A stretch of DNA of 64,000 nucleotides, from assembly GCF_002214545.1 (NCBI RefSeq), contig NZ_CP015105.1, positions 1,550,001 to 1,614,000 of the forward strand, given 5' to 3'. This document shows positions 1-8,529 of the stretch, in pieces. The position numbers and the translations under genes were made by a program. The notes beneath the pieces are model-generated. The model saw nothing but the letters and a program-made list of their open reading frames with translations. It did no database searches and was not told the DNA's origin. The stretch's first letter is position 1; each line of letters opens with the position of its first letter. Origin of the DNA: Thermococcus thioreducens. Lineage in GTDB: Archaea; Methanobacteriota_B; Thermococci; Thermococcales; Thermococcaceae.

Positions 1-2166
1 CTCCCTCTGGACGACCTGAAGGTCCTTGCTCAGGTCGCTCTTTCTCATGCGGAGCTCAAAGAGCTCGTTCTGGAGGCCCTTAACCTCGATCTTGAGCGCG
101 TTAATTGAGGATTCCAAAGCTTCTTTCTCACGTTCGAGCCTCTCGGCCCTCTTCCTTATCTCGTCGACGTTTACCCCGAGCTTGCCCCTCGGCCTGTAGT
201 GGCCGCCGGTTATCGCCCCGCTCCTCTCAAGGAGCTCGCCGCCCAGGGTCACCATACGAACCTTTCCGATTCCTACTGCTCTTGCCTCACCCATGTCGCT
301 CACGATGAGCGTGTCCCCAAGGGCATACGCTACCGCGTTTTTGAAGCGCGGGTCGTACTGAACGACGTCCATCGCAGGGATGCCGAGCGAAGGCCTCTCG
401 CGCATAGAACGGGGCTTTATCTTGTTGAGCGGGAGGAAGGTCAGCCTTCCGAGCTTTTTCTCCTTGAGGAGCTTGATGGCCTTCTCGGCGACCTTATCGT
501 CCTCGACCACAACGTTGTCGTAGTTCCCACCGAGGGCGACCTCCACAGCCAGAGCATAGTCCTTGTCCTCAACGCTTATCAGCTCTCCAAGCGAGCCGTA
601 GAGGCCGGGAATGTTCTGGTTCTTGAGGAACTCTATGGCCCGGTTGCCCCTCACCTCACGCTGGGCCTCGGCTTTGATGAGCTCTTCCCTCGCTTTAGAA
701 AGCTCCCCTTCGACCTTTCTGAGGGCTTTGGTCTTTTCCTCAAGCTCCTTTTCCGCCTTCCTAAGCCTCGCCTCCGCCTTCGACATCTTTCCGTCTATCT
801 CCCCGAGCTCGGAACGCTTGGCCTCAAGGGATTTCTTTGCCTCCTCGATTTTGGACTTGAGTGCCGTTCTCTTAGCGCTGTCCTGTGCAATCTTGGTCTT
901 AAGGCGCTCTATCTCTTCCTCGAACTTCCTGATGTCGCTCTCCTTCATGTAGAGCTCCCTCTTGGCCTCCTCAAGTTCGTCAACGACCTTGTCGAAGTCC
1001 TGTTTGGCTATCGCAAAGTCCCTGTCTATCTCTCCGAGCTTGATGACCAGCTCGTTTTTGACGACCTCTTTCTCCTTTATCTCCGCCTTGAGCTTCTCGC
1101 GCCTCTTCGTCCAGCGCTGAATGGCATTCCTGCTCTTCTCTATTTCCTCGGATACCTTCTTCAGCTCCTCCTTTGTCTTGGCGAGCCTGTGCTGACTGTC
1201 CTCTATCTCCTTCTGGGCCAGCTCGATGTTCTTCCTCGCCATCTCGATCTTCGACTGAACCTCGCTGATCTTCCGGGTAACCTCAAGGATGCCGTCCTCG
1301 CTCTTATCTTCAAGCTCCTTCTCGATGGCGTTCAGCTCCTTCTCTTTGGCGACTATCTCCTTGGCTATGTCCTTGAGGCGCTCCTCTATGGCAGCTATCT
1401 CTGCCTCTATCTCCTTGTCGCGGAGATTGTTCTCTTCAATCAGGGACTTCAGCTTCCGTATCTCACCAAGGAGAAGCGTAACCTTCGCCTTCTCGACACG
1501 GTCTTTGAGGTCGAGGTAGCGGAGGGCATCGTTGCGCTCCTTTTCAAGCTTGTCGAGCTGGGATTTGACTTCCCTGATGAGCAGGTCAACGCGAGCGAGG
1601 TTTTCTTCGGCCTGCTTCAGCTCCTTCAGGGCCTTCTCCTTCTTTGCATCGTACTCCGCTATTCCTGATATCTCGTCTATGAGCATCCTCCTCTCGGTCG
1701 GGCTCATCTTGATGAACTTGGTTATATCCCCCTGGAGAACGAGGTTGTATCCTTCGGGCGAAATCATCGCGGCGCTGAGGACGTCGAGTATGTCGCTCCT
1801 GCTTGTTCTCTTGCCGTTGAGCCAGTAGGTGCTCCTCCCGTCGGGATAAACGCGGCGCTTTATCACGACCTCATCCTCATCGATTGGAAAGCCCCTGTCC
1901 TCGTTGTTGAAGTACATCGCCACCTCGGCGTACTTTGCCGGCGCCTCTGTTTTTGTGCCCGCGAATATAAGGTCGCTTATCCTGGTGGCACGCATGGCCT
2001 TGGCAGACAGTCCACCGAGAACGAAGAGAACGGCGTCACCGATGTTGCTCTTTCCAGAACCGTTGGCACCAACGATCGCTGTAAACCCCTTAGAAAGAGG
2101 GACGACTACCTTCCGGTTACCGTAGGATTTGAAGCCTTTCATTTCAATCTTCTCGATGTACGGCAT
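1..2166 (-). CDS. smc: Chromosome segregation ATPase SMC (N-terminal 722 residues, cut by window edge)
   Basis: SMC proteins dimerise through a hinge and use paired ABC-type heads to organise and segregate chromosomes. Translating leftward from the ATG at 2166 gives MPYIEKIEMKGFKSYGN and a Walker A GANGSGKS at residues 33-40, which is the canonical SMC N-terminus. After the head comes a long charged coiled coil (about residues 170-500). A hinge follows, decoded from roughly 300-650, with glycine-rich GGELLERSGAITGGHY, and then the returning coil begins. The reading frame is open to base 1, so the signature and Walker B half lies outside the window. A TATA box (TTATATAAC, about 2200-2208) and the site TAGGTG precede the start. 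Long open frames on the opposite strand are mirror images of the coiled coil. Identity is certain. Confidence 0.97.
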   Translation of the reverse strand, partial: MPYIEKIEMKGFKSYGNRKVVVPLSKGFTAIVGANGSGKSNIGDAVLFVLGGLSAKAMRATRISDLIFAGTKTEAPAKYAEVAMYFNNEDRGFPIDEDEVVIKRRVYPDGRSTYWLNGKRTSRSDILDVLSAAMISPEGYNLVLQGDITKFIKMSPTERRMLIDEISGIAEYDAKKEKALKELKQAEENLARVDLLIREVKSQLDKLEKERNDALRYLDLKDRVEKAKVTLLLGEIRKLKSLIEENNLRDKEIEAEIAAIEERLKDIAKEIVAKEKELNAIEKELEDKSEDGILEVTRKISEVQSKIEMARKNIELAQKEIEDSQHRLAKTKEELKKVSEEIEKSRNAIQRWTKRREKLKAEIKEKEVVKNELVIKLGEIDRDFAIAKQDFDKVVDELEEAKRELYMKESDIRKFEEEIERLKTKIAQDSAKRTALKSKIEEAKKSLEAKRSELGEIDGKMSKAEARLRKAEKELEEKTKALRKVEGELSKAREELIKAEAQREVRGNRAIEFLKNQNIPGLYGSLGELISVEDKDYALAVEVALGGNYDNVVVEDDKVAEKAIKLLKEKKLGRLTFLPLNKIKPRSMRERPSLGIPAMDVVQYDPRFKNAVAYALGDTLIVSDMGEARAVGIGKVRMVTLGGELLERSGAITGGHYRPRGKLGVNVDEIRKRAERLEREKEALESSINALKIEVKGLQNELFELRMRKSDLSKDLQVVQRE

Positions 2167-2224
2167 GCCCTACACCTAAATTGGAGAATGATGGGATAGG
2201 TTATATAACTTTACCTGCGGTGGC

Positions 2225-2650
2225 TTACTCGACTATTCTACGCAGGATGTTGAGCACCTTGGTGTCTATGCCGTCACTCACGGTAACGTAGAAGTTAGAG
2301 TTCTTCATGACAGCCATGTCCCGTATCTTGCTAACGAAGCGGAGCGTGGGTTCAACACCGTTCTCTATCATCAGGTATTCAACCGCATCCAGAACAACGT
2401 CAGATCTGTTGTTCCCCAGGCGATCCCACACAATCTGCTCAATCACGTGAAGCCTGGACGGATGGACTGCCTTTGGATGGGAGACTTTAGTGACCCACAC
2501 CTGGTAGACGTTGGGGGCTTTGACCTCAAAGGGTGGTCTTCGGGTTATCAGAATCTTTCCCCGCTGAGGATTTTTGGCGAGGACATCGTCGAGACGGCGG
2601 TAATCAATAACCCGTGAGCCTCTCCTCCGGGGCCGCCCCCTAAACATCAT
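2225..2650 (-). CDS. DUF835 domain protein
   Basis: This is a 141-residue protein with an arginine-rich N-terminus (RGRPRRRGSR) followed by one domain. The pattern is GKILITRRPPF, VWVTKV, a central VVLDAVEYLMIENG and NFYVTVSDGIDTKVL. That order (ITR, then the LD..EYL..NG core, then a strand and a closing helix) fits DUF835, an archaeal domain of unknown biochemistry often found in Thermococcales. No membrane segment is visible. It stands alone between SMC and the methylmalonyl-CoA genes. A TATA-like TTTATAAG lies about 85 bases upstream, so the message would have a fairly long leader. The family assignment rests on motif pattern; no specific function can be given. Confidence 0.75.
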   Translation of the reverse strand: MMFRGRPRRRGSRVIDYRRLDDVLAKNPQRGKILITRRPPFEVKAPNVYQVWVTKVSHPKAVHPSRLHVIEQIVWDRLGNNRSDVVLDAVEYLMIENGVEPTLRFVSKIRDMAVMKNSNFYVTVSDGIDTKVLNILRRIVE

Positions 2651-2822
2651 ACGTCATCACTTCTCACACATTACTTGATCGACAGGGTCATGACATTACA
2701 GCCGCAGTAAGTTTGTTAATGTTCTTATAAACGTTACTGTGTGCGACTAAATTCACTAATACCCGGACCATCGAGTTAAAGAGAAAATGGGACTATGCAC
2801 CTAAAATGGAGATTTTCAGACA

Positions 2823-3224
2823 CTACCCTTCCCTTTCGCAGAGTTCGAGAAGCACACCCGTTACCGCCTTCGGGTGGACGAAGGCTATCCTCGCACCCCC
2901 GGCACCGGTGCGGGGCTTCTCATCGATGAGCCTGTAACCTTTCTCCTTGAGCTTCTCAAGGTGCTCTTCGATGTTGTCCACGCCGAGGGCTATGTGGTGT
3001 ATGCCCTCCCCGCGCTTGGCTATGAACTTGGCTATCGGCGAGTCCTCGGAGGTTCCTTCAAGGAGCTCTATCCTGCTCTCGCCGACGTGGATTATCGCGG
3101 TCCTAACCTTCTGGTCGGGCACCTCTTCGATCTCCTCGACCTTTAGGCCGAGACCCTCCCAGACCTTGATGGCCTCGTCGAGGTTCCTAACGGCTATACC
3201 AACGTGGTCTATCTTCTTTATCAT
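2823..3224 (-). CDS. mce: Methylmalonyl-CoA epimerase
   Basis: The enzyme interconverts the S and R forms of methylmalonyl-CoA, supplying the R isomer to the B12-dependent mutase. The 133-residue sequence is a vicinal-oxygen-chelate (glyoxalase-like) protein. It has [15 protein letters not shown] at the start, a mid-protein [15 protein letters not shown], and a terminal [10 protein letters not shown] that supplies a metal-ligand glutamate. Length matches the family. Its first four bases overlap the end of meaB, so the two are co-transcribed. That context makes the epimerase call much stronger than fold recognition alone. Confidence 0.93.
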   Translation of the reverse strand: MIKKIDHVGIAVRNLDEAIKVWEGLGLKVEEIEEVPDQKVRTAIIHVGESRIELLEGTSEDSPIAKFIAKRGEGIHHIALGVDNIEEHLEKLKEKGYRLIDEKPRTGAGGARIAFVHPKAVTGVLLELCEREG

Positions 3225-4180
3225 ACCTTCACCCCCAGGGCTTTTTCAAGTACAAGATCCGCGGCAGAGTAAGGGTCAACCTCCCTCCTCACGACCTTTT
3301 CTATCAGGGCCGCCACCTCCCCCTCATCAAGCCTCTCGCTTATGGCCTTGGCTATTCTGCCCGAAACTATCGTCTTGACCTCCTCCTCGGCACGGAACTT
3401 CCTCTTCCTCTCTATCTCGCCGCTCTGAACAAGGAACCCATGGTGTTCTTTTATAGCTGACCAGAGCTCCCGGATTCCCTTCATCGTTGTCGCCACCGTC
3501 TCAACTATAGGCGGCCTCCAGCCTCTCTTTTCCCAACGCTCCTTCTCAAGGTCGAGCATGAGGTTGAGCTCGAAGTAGGTCGCATCCGCTCCTTCCTTGT
3601 CGGCCTTGTTGATGACAAACACGTCCGCTATCTCCATAAGGCCGGCCTTTATCGCCTGCACATCATCCCCCAGGCCGGGCACGGTTACGAGAACCACGGT
3701 ATCGGCAGTCTTGACGATGTCAATCTCGATCTGGCCAACACCGACCGTTTCGACGAAGATCACGTCACAGCCGTAGGCATCGAGAACCTTTATGGCATCG
3801 TTGGTGGCCTTGGCGAGTCCACCGAGGGAACCCCTGGTTGCCATGCTCCTAATGAAAACTCCTGGGTCGGTGGAGTGCCTCTGCATCCTTATCCTGTCGC
3901 CGAGGAGGGCACCGCCGGTGAAGGGGGAGGTGGGGTCTATGGCTATGACGCCTACGACCTTCCCCTCCTCCCTGGCAACCCTGATGAGCTTGTCAAGAAG
4001 GGTCGATTTTCCGGCCCCCGGCGGCCCGGTTATGCCGACGATGTATGCGTTCCCCGTGTGGGGATGTATTTTCCGTATTATCTCCCTTGCCTTGTCCTCA
4101 TCGTTCTCGACGAGGGTTATGAGCCTCGCCGTCGCGCGCCTGTCCCCCTGGAGCATGCGTTCTATAAGGTCGTCTATCAT
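3221..4180 (-). CDS. meaB: Methylmalonyl-CoA mutase-associated GTPase MeaB (ArgK family)
   Basis: MeaB is a G3E-type GTPase that loads and protects the cobalamin cofactor of methylmalonyl-CoA mutase. Visible motifs are the P-loop GPPGAGKST at about residues 52-60, switch regions with [15 protein letters not shown] and ETVGVGQ, and the base-specificity motif NKAD. I chose the ATG at 4180 (319 aa) rather than a GTG three codons earlier because GTGGTGG sits directly before it. The promoter has TATAATT-like sequence at about 4211-4220. A 15-bp inverted repeat (4191-4205) covers the expected transcription start. The gene leads into mce with a 4-base overlap. Confidence 0.95.
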   Translation of the reverse strand: MIDDLIERMLQGDRRATARLITLVENDEDKAREIIRKIHPHTGNAYIVGITGPPGAGKSTLLDKLIRVAREEGKVVGVIAIDPTSPFTGGALLGDRIRMQRHSTDPGVFIRSMATRGSLGGLAKATNDAIKVLDAYGCDVIFVETVGVGQIEIDIVKTADTVVLVTVPGLGDDVQAIKAGLMEIADVFVINKADKEGADATYFELNLMLDLEKERWEKRGWRPPIVETVATTMKGIRELWSAIKEHHGFLVQSGEIERKRKFRAEEEVKTIVSGRIAKAISERLDEGEVAALIEKVVRREVDPYSAADLVLEKALGVKV

Positions 4181-4190
4181 CGCCACCACT

Positions 4191-4205
4191 CGGACAAATT
4201 ATCCA
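4191..4205 (-). promoter_or_regulatory. 15-bp inverted repeat over the meaB transcription start
   Basis: On the minus strand the site reads TGGATAATTTGTCCG: two near-complementary 7-base arms around one central base. It lies between the meaB TATA box (about 4211-4220) and the start codon at 4180, where a bound protein would block initiation. Closely matching sites occur at 4730-4744 and 39761-39775, both upstream of the other mutase genes. The sites are seen directly; regulation is inferred. Confidence 0.55.
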
Positions 4206-4227
4206 GAAAGAAATTATAAAGGTTGGG

Positions 4228-4659
4228 CTATCCCGACCTGAACTTCTTGAGCTTCGTGACGTTCTCATCGATGAAGCTTATTATGTCGCCGATCGGACTT
4301 CCCGGGCCGAAGACCTTGGCAACGCCGGTCTTCTCAAGCTGTTCGGCGTCGTCGGGCGGTATTATTCCACCGGCAATAACGAGAACGTCTTCGTTGGGCT
4401 TTATACCGCGCTCCTCAAGAAGCCTCAGAATCTTGGGAATCAGAACCATGTGCGCACCGGAGAGGATGCTTATCCCAAGGACGTCAACGTCCTCCTGGAT
4501 GACGCTCTCCACTATCTGCTCCGGAGTCTGTCTTATGCCCGTGTATATGACCTCAAAACCAGCGTCACGCAAAGCCCTCGCAACGACCTTGGCTCCCCTG
4601 TCGTGACCGTCAAGTCCGGGTTTTGCAACGAGAACCCTAACCTTGGAGCGCTCGACCAT
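4228..4659 (-). CDS. mcmA2: Methylmalonyl-CoA mutase, cobalamin-binding small subunit
   Basis: This is the B12-binding half of the mutase that converts R-methylmalonyl-CoA to succinyl-CoA. The signature DGHDRG (DxHxxG, residues 17-22) carries the lower-axial histidine. It is followed by the SILSGAH and [10 protein letters not shown] loops of the B12 fold. The start at 4659 (143 aa) is preferred over an in-frame ATG at 4707. The earlier start would include the TATA box TTTAAATAC (about 4690-4698), whereas GGTGGTGG sits just before 4659. In archaea this domain is a separate protein; its catalytic partner is encoded at 38000-39688. Confidence 0.95.
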   Translation of the reverse strand: MVERSKVRVLVAKPGLDGHDRGAKVVARALRDAGFEVIYTGIRQTPEQIVESVIQEDVDVLGISILSGAHMVLIPKILRLLEERGIKPNEDVLVIAGGIIPPDDAEQLEKTGVAKVFGPGSPIGDIISFIDENVTKLKKFRSG

Positions 4660-4729
4660 TTCCACCACCGGCTGAGTTTCTCTTTTGACGTATTTAAAGG
4701 TTGTCAAAACTCAAGGTTGGGCTTTACGT

Positions 4730-4744
4730 TGGATATTTTGTCCA
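4730..4744 (+). promoter_or_regulatory. 15-bp inverted repeat between mcmA2 and the PHP gene
   Basis: The sequence TGGATATTTTGTCCA has imperfect 7-base inverted arms. It lies about 31 bases upstream of the mcmA2 TATA box and just before the TATA-like TTTTTAATG of the divergent PHP gene. The flanking AAGGTTGGGCTT, 17 bases to the left, is also found at the same distance from the site at 39761-39775. It could serve either gene. Confidence 0.5.
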
Positions 4745-4779
4745 GAAGGCTTTTTAATGCCCTTTCCCGAATCCACAGC

Positions 4780-5436
4780 ATGCTCGAATTCCCACACGAC
4801 ATACACACCCACACCGTCTACTCGGACGGTATCGGGGGGATAGCCGAGAACATAGCAGCTGCCGAAGAGAAGGGACTTAGACTGCTTGGCATAACCGACC
4901 ACAGCCACTACCTCTCGGAGAGAACCCTCGGCAGGTACGTTAGGGAGATAAAGCGGTGGGGAGGGGAGACGGATATAACGGTGCTGGCAGGGGTTGAGGG
5001 CAACATAACATCCGGAGGAGTCGATGTTCCGGACGTCATGGCGAAAAAGCTCGACTACGTGATAGCCAGCGTCCACGAGTGGCTGGAGAGCCCGAGCCAG
5101 TACATCGGGCTTGTGAAGCTGGCCCTTCTCGATGAGAACGTGACGGTCATAGGGCACTTCGGTGCAAACTTTCCCCACATAGGGTATCCATCAATGGAGG
5201 AGCTGGAGGAGGTTCTCGATCTGGCAGAGGCCAACGGAAAGGCCTTCGAGATAAGCTCCCGCTACCGTGTTCCCGACACTGACTTCATAAGGGAGTGCAT
5301 AAAGCGCGGCGTAAAGCTGGCCTTCGCGAGCGATGCCCACAGGCCAAGGGGCGTTGGGAGCGTCTCCTGGAGCGAGAGGGTTTTCAAGAAGGCGGGAGGA
5401 AAAAAGGAAGACCTGCTGTTCGGGGAGTTATTGTAA
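4780..5436 (+). CDS. PHP-domain phosphoesterase
   Basis: The 218-residue protein shows the polymerase-and-histidinol-phosphatase fold motifs in order: HDIHTHTVYSDG near the N-terminus, LGITDHSHY, LAGVEGNI, ASVHEW, IGHFGANF, and FASDAHRP near the end. These supply the usual histidine and aspartate ligands of a metal centre. The substrate is unknown; PHP enzymes include histidinol phosphatase, DNA polymerase accessory domains and nucleases. The ATG at 4780 lies about 25 bases after TTTTTAATG, so the message is probably leaderless. The CRISPR array begins six bases after the stop codon. A complementary open frame on the minus strand (4711-5178) is only its shadow. Confidence 0.88.
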   Translation: MLEFPHDIHTHTVYSDGIGGIAENIAAAEEKGLRLLGITDHSHYLSERTLGRYVREIKRWGGETDITVLAGVEGNITSGGVDVPDVMAKKLDYVIASVHEWLESPSQYIGLVKLALLDENVTVIGHFGANFPHIGYPSMEELEEVLDLAEANGKAFEISSRYRVPDTDFIRECIKRGVKLAFASDAHRPRGVGSVSWSERVFKKAGGKKEDLLFGELL

Positions 5437-5441
5437 GTTTG

Positions 5442-7222
5442 CTTTCAATTCTCCTAGAGTCTTATTGCGGGGGGACGTTCCGTCCCCCACCCCCTCGAAC
5501 TTAAACGCATGAAACACCTAGGAATTCCCCTAGAGTCTTATTGCAACTCACCTAGGTTTTCGCCCCAGCCCATGCTACTAAGGCACTTTCAATTCTCCTA
5601 GAGTCTTATTGCAACAACTATCCTGCTGAGGACTATACAGACCACCCAAAGCCTTTCAATTCTCCTAGAGTCTTATTGCAACGCGACGATTAGACGGCTC
5701 ATGATTTCAACATTCGCCGCTTTCAATTCTCCTAGAGTCTTATTGCAACATGGAAAAGAATACACAAAGCTTGTGTTTGGTGAAGGCTTTCAATTCTCCT
5801 AGAGTCTTATTGCAACATGGCTGGCGGAGAAAGTGTCGAGCTTGTTAGTGTTTCTTTCAATTCTCCTAGAGTCTTATTGCAACCACTTTTACAGCGAAGA
5901 GCTTTCGCCAGCCGATCTAACTTTCAATTCTCCTAGAGTCTTATTGCAACCCGAAGGGCAGGGATGCTCTTCTTATCGCCAAGGTCTCTTTCAATTCTCC
6001 TAGAGTCTTATTGCAACAAGCTTGAGAAAATCGAAGAAGCGATAGAAGAGCTACACTTTCAATTCTCCTAGAGTCTTATTGCAACCCTTTCTCCTAACCT
6101 TAGTCTTTCTCCTCCTGACCATCTTTCAATTCTCCTAGAGTCTTATTGCAACTTTTCTCTGCCATTATCTGGAGTTGTTTTTTAACCTCTTTCAATTCTC
6201 CTAGAGTCTTATTGCAACCTGTCGAGGAAGTAGGCGATTTTAACCTCGTTCGGAACTTTCAATTCTCCTAGAGTCTTATTGCAACTCGAGCAACACGTCA
6301 TACCTGCCGTTAAGTATCTCCTTATCTTTCAATTCTCCTAGAGTCTTATTGCAACCAGCCGCTGTTCCTCGTTCATTCTCTCCCAGCCGACTTTCAATTC
6401 TCCTAGAGTCTTATTGCAACAGTTCAGTCACTGAACAGGGGCTAAATCCAGTAGAACTTTCAATTCTCCTAGAGTCTTATTGCAACCAGAGACACGGAGA
6501 AGGACTTTAATGGCGCTCATCACTTTCAATTCTCCTAGAGTCTTATTGCAACAAATTTGCTATGGGTGTTTTATTGAAGCTGAAAGTTAACTTTCAATTC
6601 TCCTAGAGTCTTATTGCAACGTAAACTACCTTATATAGCCTTCCCAGAACCGCCACCAGCTTTCAATTCTCCTAGAGTCTTATTGCAACTCGAGGAGCTG
6701 AACGGCAAAATAGACGTGACGCTGTCTTTCAATTCTCCTAGAGTCTTATTGCAACCCACATCAAGGAGGGAACCGCACCGGGGACACCTAAACTTTCAAT
6801 TCTCCTAGAGTCTTATTGCAACTGTGGAGGGCTTCTATAACGTCGCCCTTGATTTTGTCTTTCAATTCTCCTAGAGTCTTATTGCAACACTGAAAAAGGT
6901 AGATGGAAAAGGCTTTTTGTAATTACCTTTCAATTCTCCTAGAGTCTTATTGCAACCCTCCGTTAGCGCACTTCTCCTTAAAAAGTTTTCGGCTTTCAAT
7001 TCTCCTAGAGTCTTATTGCAACAGTGTTAGCATCAGCACCGAGGACGTGGGGAGGTTCCTTTCAATTCTCCTAGAGTCTTATTGCAACGAGCGAGGTTTG
7101 CGCTCTGGTTTCCAGTGTTTGTCTTCTTTCAATTCTCCTAGAGTCTTATTGCAACCTCAACACCGCTACAGCTCCAGTGACGTGGGACATAACTTTCAAT
7201 TCTCCTAGAGTCTTATTGCAAC
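5442..7222 (-). CRISPR. CRISPR array: 27 repeats of 30 bp, 26 spacers
   Basis: The 30-bp repeat begins CTTTCAATTCTCC and ends TCTTATTGCAAC on the plus strand. On the minus strand it starts GTTGCAATAAGAC and ends ATTGAAAG, the Thermococcales crRNA 5-prime tag, so transcription runs leftward. Repeats start at 5442, 5518, 5586, 5653, 5720, 5787, 5854, 5921, 5988, 6056, 6123, 6189, 6256, 6326, 6391, 6457, 6523, 6591, 6660, 6726, 6793, 6859, 6927, 6993, 7059, 7126 and 7193. The last 25 are identical. The two leftmost are degenerate: repeat 1 loses its terminal AAC, and repeat 2 has four substitutions. Spacers are 35-40 nt, except for the 46-nt first gap, which holds a GC hairpin. No cas genes lie in the window. 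Confidence 0.99.
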
Positions 7223-7677
7223 AGGCTGGAATTTCCTCCCATTTGCCCAATAAGCCTCTAAAACACCCCCAATATTTAAGCCTTTCTGGAAACCGATAGA
7301 AAAGGGACTCTCATAATGCCTGAAACGGTGAGGCCAGAGAGCTCGGAAGGGTTAAATGGGAGTCCAAGAGACTGCAAACGTTCAGTGAACAGAAAAGTCC
7401 ATGTGATTTCCCGAGCACCGTGATACGTCCAAACGCCGAAAACGGCGATATTAATATTTTAAAATCCAAAATATCCAGTTTTGACAAGTTGCCGGCGTTT
7501 TCGAGCCCTGCTCCTCCCCTGTCATGATTCTCGAAGAAATTTCGTTACAATCAATGCTTAAAATAGCGACAATAAGTTATACCCTCGGAACCATAAAAAG
7601 TGATTTCCCGAGAGGCTCACCTGCGGAGTTTTAGAAATTGCTCCCTCTGAGGAGAGATATCCGAAAAATAAATTCTC
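7223..7677 (-). promoter_or_regulatory. CRISPR leader region
   Basis: These 455 bases contain no convincing gene. They adjoin the perfect, presumably youngest, repeats and are richer in A+T than neighbouring genes. Read leftward, GAAAGG followed by CTTAAATATT (minus strand of 7271-7280) forms a BRE/TATA pair that would start transcription about 25 bases later, just before the first repeat. A 13-base word GTGATTTCCCGAG occurs twice (7403-7415 and 7600-7612), and a short palindrome GTTCAGTGAAC lies at 7380-7390. Leader identity follows from position and repeat polarity; its boundaries are not defined. Confidence 0.75.
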
Positions 7678-8238
7678 TCAGCGTGATAGAACGTCAAATC
7701 CAAGCTCCCTCAGCCTCCAGACTATCTCCAGCGGGAAGCCGACGACGTTGTAGTAGTCACCCCTGATCCACTCGACGAACAGGCCGGCCTTCCCCTGTAT
7801 GCCGTAAGCTCCGGCCTTGTCCATCGGCTCACCGGTTCTGACGTATGCCCATATCAACTCATCGTCCAGCTCGCGAAACTTGACTTCAGTGACTACCGCC
7901 CCAGATATTTCTTTACCCTCGTGGACTATGCAGTAGCCAGTTATAACCATGTGAACCCCTCCGCTCAGTGTTTTCAGCATCTCGTAAGCTTCTTCTTCGC
8001 TTCTCGGCTTCCCAAGGATTCTACCGTCTATGCTGACCACCGTATCGGCGCCGATGACGGTTCCGCCCACACGTTCGTAAACTTCCCATGCCTTCCTCCT
8101 GGCGAGTTCCAGGGCGTATTCTGTGGGATCCTCCAGGTTACACTCCTCACTCGCCCTGCTCGGAATAACCTCGAACCGGTCTATGAACCGGGCGAGTATC
8201 TCCCGCCTCCTCGGTGAGGCAGAGGCCAGAACCAGCAT
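7678..8238 (-). CDS. maf: Maf-like nucleotide pyrophosphatase
   Basis: Maf proteins hydrolyse non-canonical or modified nucleoside triphosphates and act as house-cleaning enzymes. The 186-residue sequence opens LVLASASPRRREIL, the Maf signature. It then has the S-R-A-S-E-E loop, an IGADTVVSIDGRILGKP motif, and a final GDYYNVVGFPL. Length is typical. The ribosome site GGAGGAGAG precedes the start, and a TTTTTTAA element lies about 25-33 bases upstream. Its promoter overlaps the guide-RNA gene at 8284-8345 on the opposite strand. Confidence 0.95.
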   Translation of the reverse strand: MLVLASASPRRREILARFIDRFEVIPSRASEECNLEDPTEYALELARRKAWEVYERVGGTVIGADTVVSIDGRILGKPRSEEEAYEMLKTLSGGVHMVITGYCIVHEGKEISGAVVTEVKFRELDDELIWAYVRTGEPMDKAGAYGIQGKAGLFVEWIRGDYYNVVGFPLEIVWRLRELGFDVLSR

Positions 8239-8283
8239 GGTCTCTCCTCCGGAAAAGGGTTAAAAAATCTTGCGAGAACCTAA

Positions 8284-8345
8284 TCCGGCGATGAAGACAA
8301 TTTCGCTAGCTGATGCGTGATGAGTACCCTCGCAGCTGAGCCGTT
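8284..8345 (+). ncRNA. Box C/D guide RNA
   Basis: All four boxes occur in order with correct spacing: C-like GCGATGA (8288-8294), D-prime CTGA (8310-8313), C-prime GTGATGA (8317-8323) and D CTGA (8336-8339). GGC and GCC can close a terminal stem. The guide before D-prime (8295-8309) ends AATTTCGCTAG. Ten of its bases complement the universally conserved 23S rRNA segment UAGCGAAAUU. The fifth-base rule would place a ribose methyl at the C of that segment (E. coli C1934, numbered from memory). The second guide is GTACCCTCGCAG (8324-8335); I do not know its target. The gene fills the gap between maf and the small membrane operon. Confidence 0.82.
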
Positions 8346-8529
8346 ATGTGGGCCTTTTGAATCCAGTCCACTTTTCGATGCTTGAAACGAGTAGGTAAAC
8401 GAAGGCCAGTACCCAGAGGGAACTTCCCACCAGTAGGGCGTCTGAGCCAACAAAAAACACCGACAGATATGCAAATAGCCCTCCAATTGCCAGAGTCCAG
8501 AAAACCCTATTTTTCCATATCCTCACCAT
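8344..8529 (-). CDS. Small two-helix membrane protein (fifth of five)
   Basis: A 61-residue protein starting MVRIWKNRVFW. It has two hydrophobic segments (about residues 8-27 and 32-50) separated by a short VGSD turn, and a short basic tail. It overlaps the end of the preceding gene by 23 bases. The start at 8529 follows GGGGGAGAG. Unlike its four upstream neighbours it lacks an obvious coiled coil after the second helix. It closes a five-gene run of mini-membrane proteins. No known family was recognised. The longer open frame extending upstream is judged artefactual. Confidence 0.6.
   Translation of the reverse strand: MVRIWKNRVFWTLAIGGLFAYLSVFFVGSDALLVGSSLWVLAFVYLLVSSIEKWTGFKRPT

Noticed and set aside
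199-1668. A 489-codon leucine-rich open frame on the plus strand
   Set aside because: It is the mirror image of the SMC coiled coil; the minus-strand frame has the Walker A, hinge and coil of SMC, and the plus frame lacks a ribosome site or family match.
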